Shown in pieces: positions 17,153 through 26,703 of a stretch of DNA of 64,000 bases. The notes beneath the pieces were generated by a model. It searched no databases. It was not told the DNA's origin and was given only the letters and a program-made list of their open reading frames with translations. Source of the DNA: Streptococcus suis (GTDB lineage Bacteria; Bacillota; Bacilli; Lactobacillales; Streptococcaceae); the NCBI GenBank assembly GCA_024583055.1, contig CP102145.1, positions 62,001-126,000 of the forward strand. Reading direction: 5' to 3'. The first letter of the stretch is position 1, and every line of letters begins with the position of its first letter. Both the position numbers and the translations under genes were made by a program.

Positions 17153-18502
17153 ATGGGTAAATATTTTGGTACGGACGGTGTCCGTGGTGAAGCAAACGTA
17201 GAATTGACGCCAGAATTGGCTTTCAAGTTGGGTCGTTTTGGTGGCTATGTTCTCAGTCAACACGAAACGGATACGCCACGTGTCTTTGTGGCGCGTGATA
17301 CGCGTATTTCTGGACAGATGTTGGAGGCGGCTTTGGTTGCCGGCCTTCTCTCAGTTGGCATTCATGTATATAAGTTAGGCGTTTTGGCAACTCCAGGTGT
17401 GGCTTATTTGGTTCGCACGGAAAAAGCTAGCGCTGGTGTCATGATTTCTGCCAGCCACAACCCTGCTCAAGATAACGGAATTAAGTTCTTTGCGGGTGAC
17501 GGTTTCAAATTGGACGATGCCTTGGAAGCAGAAGTTGAAGCACTCTTGGATGCTGAAGAGGACACACTTCCGCGCCCGTCTGCCCAAGGTTTGGGTGATG
17601 TGGTAGATTATCCAGAAGGCTTGCGTAAATACCAGCAATTCCTGGTGTCAACAGGCTTGGAATTGGAAGGGATGAAAGTTGCTTTGGATACATCCAATGG
17701 TGCAGCTGCAACCAGTGCCCGCCAAGTTTTTGCAGATCTGGGTGCTGAATTGACAGTTATGGCAGAACATCCAGACGGATTGAATATCAACGAGGGTGTT
17801 GGCTCAACCCATCCTGAGCAGCTACAAGAATTAGTTAAGGAAACAGGAAGCCAAATCGGTCTGGCCTTTGACGGTGACAGTGACCGCTTGATTGCTGTAG
17901 ATGAAAATGGTGACTTGGTTGACGGTGACCGTATCATGTATATCGTAGGTAAGTACCTAGCAGACAAGGGTCTACTTGCTAAAAATACCATTGTCACAAC
18001 TGTTATGTCTAACCTTGGTTTCCATAAGGCTTTGGACCGTGAGGGAATTGAAAAAGCTGTGACCGCAGTCGGCGACCGTTATGTTGTCGAAGAAATGCGC
18101 AAAGGTGCCTACAATGTCGGCGGTGAGCAGTCTGGCCACGTCATTCTCATGGATTATAACACTACAGGTGATGGTCAGTTGACCGCTGTGCAATTGACCA
18201 AAATCATGAATGAAACTGGTAAGAAATTGTCAGAATTGGCCACAGAAGTCACCATTTACCCGCAAAAATTGGTCAATATCCGTGTGGAAAACAGCATGAA
18301 GGACAAGGCAATGGAAGTGCCTGCTATTGCAGCTATCATTGAAAAAATGGAAGCAGAAATGGCTGGCAACGGTCGTATCTTGGTTCGCCCAAGTGGTACT
18401 GAGCCCCTCTTGCGTGTCATGGCAGAAGCGCCAACGGATGCAGAAGTGGACTACTATGTAGATACCATTGCAGATGTGGTCCGTGCTGAGATTGGAATTT
18501 AA
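17153..18502 (+). CDS. glmM: Phosphoglucosamine mutase GlmM
   Basis: The 449-residue enzyme has all alpha-D-phosphohexomutase domains. The phosphoserine loop is [12 protein letters not shown] with Ser at about 101, the metal loop is DGDSDR (about 241-246), the sugar loop is GGEQSGH and the phosphate loop is RPSGTEP. It interconverts glucosamine-6-phosphate and glucosamine-1-phosphate for UDP-GlcNAc synthesis. Its place after cdaA-cdaR is conserved, and GlmM is known in several Firmicutes to bind and inhibit CdaA. AGGAAA serves as ribosome site. A weak hairpin (about 18594-18618) follows before the next gene. Confidence 0.96.
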   Translation: MGKYFGTDGVRGEANVELTPELAFKLGRFGGYVLSQHETDTPRVFVARDTRISGQMLEAALVAGLLSVGIHVYKLGVLATPGVAYLVRTEKASAGVMISASHNPAQDNGIKFFAGDGFKLDDALEAEVEALLDAEEDTLPRPSAQGLGDVVDYPEGLRKYQQFLVSTGLELEGMKVALDTSNGAAATSARQVFADLGAELTVMAEHPDGLNINEGVGSTHPEQLQELVKETGSQIGLAFDGDSDRLIAVDENGDLVDGDRIMYIVGKYLADKGLLAKNTIVTTVMSNLGFHKALDREGIEKAVTAVGDRYVVEEMRKGAYNVGGEQSGHVILMDYNTTGDGQLTAVQLTKIMNETGKKLSELATEVTIYPQKLVNIRVENSMKDKAMEVPAIAAIIEKMEAEMAGNGRILVRPSGTEPLLRVMAEAPTDAEVDYYVDTIADVVRAEIGI

Positions 18503-18636
18503 ACAGAAATCAACAATTCTTTGAGATGATTATATTGTCTAGATATAGAAGATTGAGTAGGCTACTCTAAAGACAGTGAAAATAAAAGTAAAAACTGGGG
18601 TTTGTTACTCCAGTTCTTTGATGTTGTGAGGAAATT

Positions 18637-20181
18637 ATGAGTATTTTAGAAGTAAAGAATTTAAGTCATGGGTTTGGTGACCGCGCGATTTTTGAAAATG
18701 TCTCCTTCCGTCTCTTAAAAGGGGAGCATATCGGTCTTGTCGGTGCCAATGGTGAAGGGAAATCGACTTTCATGTCCATCGTGACAGGTCAATTGCAGCC
18801 AGATGAAGGAAAGGTAGAATGGTCCCGCTATGTAACAGCTGGCTATTTGGACCAGCATGCTAAACTAGAAAAAGGTCAATCTGTTCGTGATGTCTTACGG
18901 ACAGCATTCGATGAACTTTTCAAGACAGAAGCGCGTATCAATGATATATACATGTCGATGGCAGAAGAGGGTGCCGATATGGATGCCCTCATGGAAGAGG
19001 TTGGCGAACTGCAGGATCGTTTGGAAAGCCGTGATTTCTATACGCTTGATGCCAAAATTGACGAAGTAGCGCGTGCCCTTGGTGTCATGGACTATGGCAT
19101 GGACAAGGATGTGACAGAGCTATCTGGTGGTCAACGGACCAAGATCCTCTTGGCTAAACTCCTTCTGGAAAAGCCAGATATCTTGCTCTTAGATGAACCA
19201 ACCAACTACCTGGATGCTGAACACATCGACTGGCTCAAACGTTACTTGCAGAACTATGAAAATGCCTTTGTCTTGATTTCGCATGACATTCCTTTCTTGA
19301 ATGATGTGATTAACATTGTCTACCATGTGGAAAATCAGCTCTTAACCCGTTACACAGGGGATTATTACCAGTTCCAAGAAGTACATGCTATGAAGCGGGC
19401 TCAGTTGGAGGCAGCCTATGAGCGCCAGCAGAAGGAAATCGCGGACTTGCAGGACTTCGTTAACCGTAACAAGGCCCGCGTTGCGACACGAAACATGGCC
19501 ATGTCCCGCCAGAAGAAGTTGGATAAGATGGAGATTATTGAACTCCAAGCGGAAAAACCAAAGCCATCCTTTGATTTCAAAATGGCTCGGACACCAAGTC
19601 GCTTTATCTTCCAAACGACTGATTTGGAAATTGGTTACGACCGTGTCTTGACCCGCAAGCCGCTTAATCTAACCTTCGAGCGCAATCAGAAAATTGCTAT
19701 TGTCGGTGCCAATGGTATCGGGAAATCGACCCTGCTCAAGAGCTTGTTGGGTGTTATCCAGCCTCTGGGCGGCTCAGTCGATCGCGGCGAGTACCTGGAA
19801 GTGGGTTATTTCGAGCAGGAAGTGGCTGGTGGCAATCGTCAGACCCCGCTGGAAGCCGTTTGGGATGCCTTTCCAGCCCTTAACCAGGCAGAAGTGCGAG
19901 CAGCTTTGGCCCGTTGCGGTCTGACTTCCAAGCATATCGAAAGTCAGATTCAAGTCCTTTCAGGTGGTGAGCAGGCAAAGGTTCGCTTCTGTTTGCTCAT
20001 GAACCGTGAAAACAATGTCTTGGTTCTCGACGAGCCAACCAACCACTTGGATGTGGATGCCAAGGACGAACTCAAACGTGCCCTTCAAGCCTACAAGGGA
20101 TCAATTCTCATGGTCTGCCATGAGCCTGATTTCTATGAAGGCTGGGTTGATGATGTCTGGGATTTTAACGACTTGACGTAG
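18637..20181 (+). CDS. ABC-F ATPase (YbiT/YkpA-like)
   Basis: This is a 514-residue soluble tandem ABC protein. Domain 1 has Walker A GANGEGKST, signature LSGGQRTK and Walker B LLLDEPTNYLD; domain 2 has GANGIGKST, LSGGEQAK and VLDEPTNHLD. The linker (about 245-320) is rich in Arg, Lys and Gln, as expected for the tRNA-contacting arm of ABC-F factors. It lacks the long C-terminal coiled coil seen in the gene at 9716. A role in translation on stalled or initiating ribosomes is inferred from the family. AGGAAAT precedes the ATG by a few bases. Confidence 0.88.
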   Translation: MSILEVKNLSHGFGDRAIFENVSFRLLKGEHIGLVGANGEGKSTFMSIVTGQLQPDEGKVEWSRYVTAGYLDQHAKLEKGQSVRDVLRTAFDELFKTEARINDIYMSMAEEGADMDALMEEVGELQDRLESRDFYTLDAKIDEVARALGVMDYGMDKDVTELSGGQRTKILLAKLLLEKPDILLLDEPTNYLDAEHIDWLKRYLQNYENAFVLISHDIPFLNDVINIVYHVENQLLTRYTGDYYQFQEVHAMKRAQLEAAYERQQKEIADLQDFVNRNKARVATRNMAMSRQKKLDKMEIIELQAEKPKPSFDFKMARTPSRFIFQTTDLEIGYDRVLTRKPLNLTFERNQKIAIVGANGIGKSTLLKSLLGVIQPLGGSVDRGEYLEVGYFEQEVAGGNRQTPLEAVWDAFPALNQAEVRAALARCGLTSKHIESQIQVLSGGEQAKVRFCLLMNRENNVLVLDEPTNHLDVDAKDELKRALQAYKGSILMVCHEPDFYEGWVDDVWDFNDLT

Positions 20182-20187
20182 ACCAAA

Positions 20188-20210
20188 AGCTATCGAACGA
20201 TAGCTTTTTC
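20188..20210 (+). terminator. Intrinsic terminator after the ABC-F gene
   Basis: Perfect arms AGCTATCG and CGATAGCT with a two-base loop are followed by TTTTTC, 6 bases after the stop codon. Confidence 0.85.
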
Positions 20211-20223
20211 TCTTTCTTTATAC

Positions 20224-20229
20224 TATAAT
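20224..20229 (+). promoter_or_regulatory. -10 of the methyltransferase gene
   Basis: A perfect TATAAT lies about 55 bases before the ATG at 20284, in an AT-rich stretch after the terminator. The -35 is unclear. AGAGGAAG is the ribosome site. Confidence 0.45.
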
Positions 20230-20283
20230 ATAAGTATAAAGAAACGAGGTCACACTGATTAGAACTCTTCAGAGGAAGTAAGA

Positions 20284-21057
20284 ATGACAGACTATGTAAA
20301 CTACAATCAAGAACGTTGGAATCGGGTTTCAGCTAGACAGGGAAATACCTATACAGTTCCGCTCAGTCATGAGGAATTTCTTGTTGACAAAGATAAGCCT
20401 TTATCCGTTTCTTTGACGGTTGGAAAGACCGTTCCACTTGACTGGTTTGAAAAAGCCCAAGGTAAGAAATTGCTGGGACTAGCATGCGGTGGCGGGCAAC
20501 AGGGACCAATCTTTGTGGCTCACGGTTACCAAACGACCATTATGGATTTTTCCAAGGAACAGCTGGACAAGGATCGCTTGGTTGCGGATCGGGAAAATCT
20601 GAACTTGCAGACGGTGCAGGCAGATATGACGCAGCCTTTTCCTTTTGAGAATGAGACTTTTGACATCATTTTTTGCCCGGTTTCAAATGTTTATATCGAA
20701 GACCTGGAAAATATGTGGCGGGAATCTTATCGGGTTTTGAAAAAAGGTGGGCTGCTCATGGTGGGTTACATGAACCCTTGGATTTACATATTTGACGGGG
20801 ACGATGTTTGGGATTGTCCAGAAAAGACCTTGGTTCCTAAATATTGCCTGCCTTTCAATTCACGGAAATTAGAAGAAGCAGGACAAATCACGATTAATCC
20901 AGAATATGGCTATGAATTTAGCCATACCTTAGAAGAACAAATTGCTGGACAATTGCGAGCTGGTTTTGCCATGATTGATTTTTATGAATCCAAAGACAGC
21001 CGCAATCGCCTGTCCCAATTTGGCACAGATTATCTGGCTAATTTATCTGTAAAGTAG
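20284..21057 (+). CDS. SAM-dependent methyltransferase, substrate unknown
   Basis: The 257-residue protein has a class I methyltransferase fold. Motif I appears as LLGLACGGGQQGP (about 62-74), the acidic end of strand 2 as IMDFSKEQLDKD, and motif IV as FDIIFCPVSNVYIEDLENMW. C-terminal strands carry GYMNPWIY and GYEFSHTLEEQI. It matches UbiE/Coq5-like or general Methyltransf_11 proteins, but nothing here fixes the substrate. It is probably a single-gene unit between a terminator and a lipoprotein gene. Confidence 0.82.
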   Translation: MTDYVNYNQERWNRVSARQGNTYTVPLSHEEFLVDKDKPLSVSLTVGKTVPLDWFEKAQGKKLLGLACGGGQQGPIFVAHGYQTTIMDFSKEQLDKDRLVADRENLNLQTVQADMTQPFPFENETFDIIFCPVSNVYIEDLENMWRESYRVLKKGGLLMVGYMNPWIYIFDGDDVWDCPEKTLVPKYCLPFNSRKLEEAGQITINPEYGYEFSHTLEEQIAGQLRAGFAMIDFYESKDSRNRLSQFGTDYLANLSVK

Positions 21058-21140
21058 CAATAGTTATTGGGGTTAGGTCTTGCTTTCTTTGGAATTTTTT
21101 ATAAAATATATCTATATAACAAAAAACAGAGGAGCGTCAC

Positions 21141-21551
21141 ATGAGAGGAATGCGATTATTTGTTTTTCTAGTAGCTGGCTTATCTATCTTCAGCTTATCA
21201 GCTTGCCAGTCCACGGCTAAAGATAGTGGCGAATCGATTGAAGACTATCGAACAGAGTATGTCGGTGACAATAACAAGGTAGTTAAAATTGCCAGTTTGC
21301 AAGATTATCCAACGGCTTATCAGTATGACCATATAGAGATTCAGTCTGATGAAAAACCTTATGGATTGCGTGTTTTCCTAAAGGTTTCAAACTCTTCTGC
21401 TTCTGCTGAGCAAGCATTGGAGAAGAATCGTGATTCGATTTTTGAGTTAATCGCCAACCTTGATCGGTTAACCTTTGTGGACGCGGACACCGAAGAAGAA
21501 ATTATTTCTTATACTAGAGATTTGAACAGCTCCCTGTCAAGTGGACAATGA
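21141..21551 (+). pseudogene. Lipoprotein (DUF4825-like), truncated by an IS3 remnant
   Basis: The ORF starts with a lipoprotein signal: basic MRGMR, a hydrophobic core, then the lipobox LSAC with the acylated Cys at about residue 22. The mature part (GDNNKV, then PYGLRVFLKVS) resembles DUF4825-type secreted proteins. At about 21526 it runs into the IS3 end and terminates with NSSLSSGQ, the same tail as the truncated glycosyltransferase at 8649. The normal C-terminus is missing; sequence after the remnant (about 22165-22257) has an open frame (YSDYFDD) that could be part of it, unproved. The protein may still be exported and anchored. Confidence 0.68.
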
Positions 21552-22164
21552 AATAATAAAAGATTAGGCGACGGCCTTGTTCCTCAGTTCAAGAGGGGCA
21601 AGGCCGTTGTTGCGCTCTTGAAATGTTGATGATTGTAAAAATAGATGTAGGCATCAATATCTGAAACTAGCTCCTAAAAAGTCTTATATTTCTTCAAATC
21701 ATAGCACTCCGTCTTAAAGTGCCCGAAGAAACTCTCAATTGGTGCATTGTCAATACACTTACCAACACGAGACATGGAGCGGGACATCTGATACTGGGTA
21801 GTTAAACGGTAATAATCTTTCGAAGTATACTACGAACCTCGGTCGCTGTGAATCAATGGGGTCGCATCAGGGTTAGCTTTCCGTGCTTTACGAAGCGTCT
21901 CTAACACCAATTCGTTATCATTACATAAGCGACAATTGAGCCGTCGTAAAGGTCCTTAATAGCACTCAAATAGGCTTTACAGCTGAAACCGTGCTTCAAG
22001 AAAGTCACATCTGTACACCATTTCTGATTTGGAGCAGTAGCTGTACAATTACGATTGAGAATGTTGTCCTCTACATTGACAAAGCTAGTCTTGGTACAAT
22101 AGCCCTTGGCTCTTCTGATAATGGAACGTAGACCTAGAATATGCATCAAGCGACGAATCCGTTA
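21527..22164 (-). mobile_element. IS3-family remnant, copy 2
   Basis: It is highly similar to 8626-9388, from the shared end AGCTCCCTGTCAAGTGG to the sequence encoding IRHLMHILGLRS of orfB. It lacks about 13 bases present in copy 1 near 21925 and carries stop codons, so the transposase is dead. orfA and the other end are missing. The border near 22164 is approximate. Confidence 0.82.
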
Positions 22165-22303
22165 TATATTCTGATTATTTTGACGATTGTCATATTTCGT
22201 GTAGCCATACCAACCCAGCGGTAGGTATGAAAAACGTGCCCAATCAGGCTGGGTAAGTCAGTCCTTCTTTTCCCTTCGTATTTTCAATCTAGGGGATTTG
22301 TGA

Positions 22304-22309
22304 TATACT
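22304..22309 (+). promoter_or_regulatory. -10 of the cardiolipin synthase gene
   Basis: An extended -10, TGATATACT, lies 25 bases before the ATG at 22334. GGAGAC follows as the ribosome site. Confidence 0.5.
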
Positions 22310-22333
22310 GGTATAAAGATTTAGGAGACGACT

Positions 22334-23881
22334 ATGGAAAAACTGTGGAAGATTATTTATTCGAGGACTTTTATTGTCATTAGCCTGCTTGCTCTGACGG
22401 TCTTTCTGATTTTTTGGTTTGTGGTTGAGGCGACCAATTATATGCCGGCATTTTGGTCCATTATGCAGATTTTTTCTGTTCTGGTGGCCATTTCCATTAT
22501 CAATCGTCCAATGAATACTAGGTTTAAGCTGACCTGGATTATATTTGTCAGTGGCATTCCCATTTTTGGAGCCCTCTTTTATTTCATTCTCCAATCCAAT
22601 ATTGAAACGAAGCGTTATCGGAAGAATTTCTATAAACAGGCTGAGCGCTTGCGCGAATTCTCCAGCACTTCTGACAAGGTCATGAAGGCACTGGCCAAGG
22701 AGGATAAGGAGCAGCTCAAGCTAGCCAACTATATGAGTGACCATGTCGGTTATGCCCTGCATACTAATACGGATGCGGTGTATTTTTCCAGTGGAGAGGC
22801 CAAGTTTGAAGCTCTTTTGGAGGAATTGAAAAAGGCAGAAAACTACATTTTTATGGAATACTTCATTGTGGACCAGGGCTATATGTGGGACTCTATTCTG
22901 GCTGTTTTGAAGGAAAAAGTAGAGCAGGGAGTGGAAGTGCGCTTTATGTACGACGGGACCAATTCTCTGACCAATCTGCCCTATTCCTACTATAAGCAGC
23001 TGCGGACCTTTGGAATCAAGGCCAAGGTATTCTCACAGATTATCCCGGCCCTTTCCACTATTCAAAACAACCGCGACCACCGCAAAATTGCCATCATTGA
23101 CGGAGCAGTCGCCTTTACAGGTGGGGTCAATATTGCGGACGAATATATCAATAAAATCGTTCGGTTTGGCTACTGGAAGGATGCTGCTATCATGATTAGG
23201 GGGGAGGCGGTTGCCAACTTTACCCTCATGTTCCTGCAGATGTGGAACTATGACGAAAAAGGGGAGACTGAGGACCTCAAGTACCTCAAATCCCACAAGG
23301 ACTTGGAGACAGAGACCATTGATGGCGAAGGTTTCTTCCTGCCCTACGGAGAAAATCCCTTTGATGGAGATGAGGTGGCCAAACGTGTCTATCTGGACAT
23401 GATTCAGTCTGCGACAGATTACATTTACATCATGACGCCCTACCTGGTCTTGGATGACGAGATGATTGACAATCTAACCTACGCGGCCAAACGCGGCGTC
23501 AAGGTCAAGTTACTCCTGCCTCATATCTATGATAAAAAATCAGCCATGTTGGCTGCTCGGACAGATTTTCCGACCTACCTAGAATCAGGCATCGAAATTT
23601 ACGAATACCAGCCAGGTTTTGTCCATTCCAAGGTGGTCCTTGTGGATGACAAAAAGGCAACGGTGGGGACGGTCAACATGGATTTCCGTTCTTTCTATCT
23701 AAACTTCGAGTGTGGTCTTTATATCTACAACCATTCAGGTGTTCTAGCAGCAATCAAGGAAGACTTTGACCAGTCCTTCAAGAAATCCCAGCAAATCAAG
23801 CTCCTGCCCTTTATCAAAACCTATTCGTGGAACAAACGACTGGCCGGAGCCATTATGCGCATTATTGCCCCCTTATTATAG
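22334..23881 (+). CDS. cls: Cardiolipin synthase
   Basis: The 515-residue enzyme has two N-terminal membrane helices (about 10-34 and 38-58) with a third hydrophobic segment (about 70-88), then two phospholipase D domains. The HKD motifs appear as HRKIAIIDG (about 253) and HSKVVLVDD (about 433), each followed by the GGxN/GTxN turn (FTGGVN, VGTVNMD). It joins two phosphatidylglycerol molecules into cardiolipin at the membrane. Length is normal for Gram-positive Cls. The gene is monocistronic between its promoter and a strong terminator. Confidence 0.93.
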   Translation: MEKLWKIIYSRTFIVISLLALTVFLIFWFVVEATNYMPAFWSIMQIFSVLVAISIINRPMNTRFKLTWIIFVSGIPIFGALFYFILQSNIETKRYRKNFYKQAERLREFSSTSDKVMKALAKEDKEQLKLANYMSDHVGYALHTNTDAVYFSSGEAKFEALLEELKKAENYIFMEYFIVDQGYMWDSILAVLKEKVEQGVEVRFMYDGTNSLTNLPYSYYKQLRTFGIKAKVFSQIIPALSTIQNNRDHRKIAIIDGAVAFTGGVNIADEYINKIVRFGYWKDAAIMIRGEAVANFTLMFLQMWNYDEKGETEDLKYLKSHKDLETETIDGEGFFLPYGENPFDGDEVAKRVYLDMIQSATDYIYIMTPYLVLDDEMIDNLTYAAKRGVKVKLLLPHIYDKKSAMLAARTDFPTYLESGIEIYEYQPGFVHSKVVLVDDKKATVGTVNMDFRSFYLNFECGLYIYNHSGVLAAIKEDFDQSFKKSQQIKLLPFIKTYSWNKRLAGAIMRIIAPLL

Positions 23882-23912
23882 AAAACGACAGATTTTCCCT
23901 GTCGTTTTTTCC
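23882..23912 (+). terminator. Intrinsic terminator after cls
   Basis: The arms AAACGACAG and CTGTCGTTT form a long stem followed by TTT. Confidence 0.85.
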
Positions 23913-23920
23913 TTTGAACA

Positions 23921-23929
23921 TGGTATAAT
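23921..23929 (+). promoter_or_regulatory. Promoter of recJ
   Basis: An extended -10, TGGTATAAT (hexamer 23924-23929), lies 30 bases before the GTG start at 23959. Confidence 0.55.
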
Positions 23930-23958
23930 GGAAAGATAGATGCTAAGGAGAAAAAAGT

Positions 23959-26169
23959 GTGATTAAACCACAATATGACTGGCAATTGATGCCCAGTTTT
24001 TCTGATGAAACATTTGTCAAATTGGCAAAGAAAGAAGGGTTGGACCCTATCGCAGCCAAGCTCCTCTACGAGCGGGGCATCCAGACAGCGGAGGATTTGC
24101 AGAAATTTTTGCAGCCCAGCCTTGAAGACCTGCATGATCCTTATCTACTGCATGACATGGACAAGGCCGTTGAGCGGATTCGTCGGGCCATTGAGGACTA
24201 CGAGCAGATTCTGATCTATGGTGATTACGATGCGGACGGCATGACATCAGCTTCGATTTTGAAGGAGACCTTGGAGGAGCTAGGGGCGGAGGTCCAGGTC
24301 TACCTGCCCAACCGCTTTACCGATGGCTACGGCCCCAACCAGTCTGTCTACAAGTATTTCATTGAGCAGCAGGGGATTTCTCTCATTGTTACGGTTGACA
24401 ATGGCGTAGCGGGTCATGAAGCTATTGCCTATGCCCAAGAGATGGGTGTTGATGTGATTGTGACGGACCACCATTCCCTTCAGGCGACTTTACCGGCTGC
24501 TTATGCCATTGTTCATCCAGAGCATCCCGAAGGCAACTATCCCTTTAAGCACCTGGCTGGCTGTGGCGTCGCCTTCAAATTGGCATGCGCACTTTTGGAG
24601 ACGGTTCATGCAGACCTATTGGACCTAGTCGCAATTGGAACCATAGCCGATATGGTCAGCCTGACCGATGAAAATAGGGTTATGGTCAAATACGGCCTTT
24701 CTCTGCTCAAACAAACTGAGCGGGCTGGCCTACAAGAATTGATGAAGATTGCTGGGATTGAGCTCGATGGCCTTGATGAAGAAACGGTCGGTTTTCAAAT
24801 TGCCCCCCGCCTCAATGCCCTGGGCCGCCTGGATGACCCCAATCCAGCCCTTGAACTCTTGACTGGCTTTGACGATGAAGAGGCCCATGAAATTGCCCTC
24901 ATGATTGATGCTAAAAATGTGGAACGCAAGGATATTGTCCAGGCTATTTATGATGAGGCCAAGACCATGCTAGATACCAGTCGGCCTGTACAGGTTCTAG
25001 CCAAGGAAGGCTGGAATCCTGGTGTGCTGGGGATCGTTGCAGGCCGTCTCTTGGAAGAGCTGGGCCAGCTGGTCATTGTCCTGTCCATTGAGGAAGGGCG
25101 GGCCAAGGGCTCTGCCCGGTCACCGGAGGCTGTTGATATTTTCCAAGCCCTCAAGGACCACCAGGACCTCTTTATCGCCTTTGGCGGTCACGCTGGAGCT
25201 GCTGGCATGACGCTGGAAGTGGATAAATTAGACCAGCTGGCGGACACTTTAGCGACCTTTATCGAAGAGAATAAACTGGACTTGTCTCAGAAATCTGCAC
25301 TGGTTATTGATGAGGAGATTGACCTAGAGGAATTGACCCTGGATACTTTAAAATCCTTTGACAAGCTGGCTCCCTACGGCATGGACAACAAAAAACCGGT
25401 CTTTTATGTCAAGGATTTTCAGGTTGAGTCTGCCCGGACTATGGGGCAAAACAATGCCCACCTCAAGCTACGGATCAGTAAGGGAGCAGCCGGATTTGAC
25501 GTCGTTGCCTTTGGCAAGGGCAATCTGGCTCTGGAATTTTCTCAGGCCAAGGATCTGGAGCTAGCTGTGACCCTTTCTGTCAACAAATGGAATGGCAATA
25601 CCAGCCTGCAGCTCATGCTGGTGGACGCGCGTGTGGACGGTGTTCAGCTCTATAACATTCGCAGTAAACAGCATCCGATTCCTGCTGGCATTCCTCTGGT
25701 GGACATGGCAGAGCAGACGAGTTCGCCTGTCATTGCTCTAGCTAGTTTGCCAGAGGATTTAGAAAGTCTGCGCAGCTATTTCCAAGAACATCAATTCGAG
25801 GCTATCTACTTCAAAAATGAGATAGCCAAGCCATATTATTTGGATGGATACGGGAGTCGGGAGCAATTTGCCAAGCTCTATAAGACCATTTACCAGTTTG
25901 ATGAGTTTGATGTGCGTTATAAACTCAAGGATTTGGCTGCTTATCTGAAAATTAAGGATAGCTTGCTGGTCAAGATGATTCAGATTTTCCAGGAATTGGA
26001 GTTTGTCACCATTTCAGATGGGGTGATGAGGGTTAATAAGGATGCCCAGAAGCGGGAGATTTCGGACAGTCAGATTTACCAAGACCTGAAGAAAACGGTC
26101 GTCCAGCAGGAGCTTTTTGCCCTGGGAACGGTCCAAGAAATTTATGATTGGCTGTGTGGTTCATCATGA
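23959..26169 (+). CDS. recJ: Single-stranded-DNA exonuclease RecJ
   Basis: The 736-residue protein has the DHH/DHHA1 nuclease core. Motifs include IYGDYDADGMTS (about 89), VTVDNGVAGHEA, VTDHHSL (DHH, about 172), a later metal-site Asp in AIGTIADM, and the DHHA1 glycine motif FGGHAGAAGMTL. An OB-fold follows, and a C-terminal domain of about 170 residues typical of Firmicute RecJ. It degrades single-stranded DNA 5'-3' in recombination and mismatch repair. The start is GTG with AAGGAG upstream; an ATG at codon 14 is less likely because homology begins before it. Its stop overlaps the next gene (ATGA). Confidence 0.94.
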   Translation: MIKPQYDWQLMPSFSDETFVKLAKKEGLDPIAAKLLYERGIQTAEDLQKFLQPSLEDLHDPYLLHDMDKAVERIRRAIEDYEQILIYGDYDADGMTSASILKETLEELGAEVQVYLPNRFTDGYGPNQSVYKYFIEQQGISLIVTVDNGVAGHEAIAYAQEMGVDVIVTDHHSLQATLPAAYAIVHPEHPEGNYPFKHLAGCGVAFKLACALLETVHADLLDLVAIGTIADMVSLTDENRVMVKYGLSLLKQTERAGLQELMKIAGIELDGLDEETVGFQIAPRLNALGRLDDPNPALELLTGFDDEEAHEIALMIDAKNVERKDIVQAIYDEAKTMLDTSRPVQVLAKEGWNPGVLGIVAGRLLEELGQLVIVLSIEEGRAKGSARSPEAVDIFQALKDHQDLFIAFGGHAGAAGMTLEVDKLDQLADTLATFIEENKLDLSQKSALVIDEEIDLEELTLDTLKSFDKLAPYGMDNKKPVFYVKDFQVESARTMGQNNAHLKLRISKGAAGFDVVAFGKGNLALEFSQAKDLELAVTLSVNKWNGNTSLQLMLVDARVDGVQLYNIRSKQHPIPAGIPLVDMAEQTSSPVIALASLPEDLESLRSYFQEHQFEAIYFKNEIAKPYYLDGYGSREQFAKLYKTIYQFDEFDVRYKLKDLAAYLKIKDSLLVKMIQIFQELEFVTISDGVMRVNKDAQKREISDSQIYQDLKKTVVQQELFALGTVQEIYDWLCGSS

Positions 26170-26695
26170 TCTGGCAGGTCTTATTATTGGCAGTCCTTAT
26201 CTGTCTGCCCTTCTTACCCTGGCGTAAGTGTCAGACCTGTAGCATTCCTCTTCAAGCTAAGAGACTAGACCAGTTGACCTTTGCCAGCCTAGCCTGTGCG
26301 GAGACTTTGAAGGAAATGAGAAGAAACTTGGACCAGGCAAGCTCTGCTCAGTTGGTGGACCAGATTATTGCCAGTCTTGAATTTCCAGAGGAATTGGAGC
26401 AGAAGCACCTGACCTGGTTAATGGGACAGATGGACCAAAATCTGCCTCCACATCATGCCTTTTGGAGGGAGTTTGCTCGGCTAGTTGACTTAGCTTACCC
26501 TGATGAGAGCCTACCTAAGCAGGTTCACCAGCTCCGTTACTTGATTTCCTACCAGCAGGCGGATTGGGTCCGCAGGCACTACGGGCAGGGGAAATCAGAC
26601 TGGCAGGCCTTGACTAGCTACCTGTCTACTTTGCCACGCCGGAGTTACCAACTGCGGCAATCTGCCCGCCTCCACAACAAGCAACTCTTTCGCAG

Positions 26696-26703
26696 GGAAA
26701 AAT
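26696..26703 (+). repeat. Left 8-bp target duplication of the ISL3 element
   Basis: GGAAAAAT here is repeated exactly at 28118-28125, directly outside the opposite inverted repeat. Eight bases is the duplication length typical of ISL3-family elements. Confidence 0.9.
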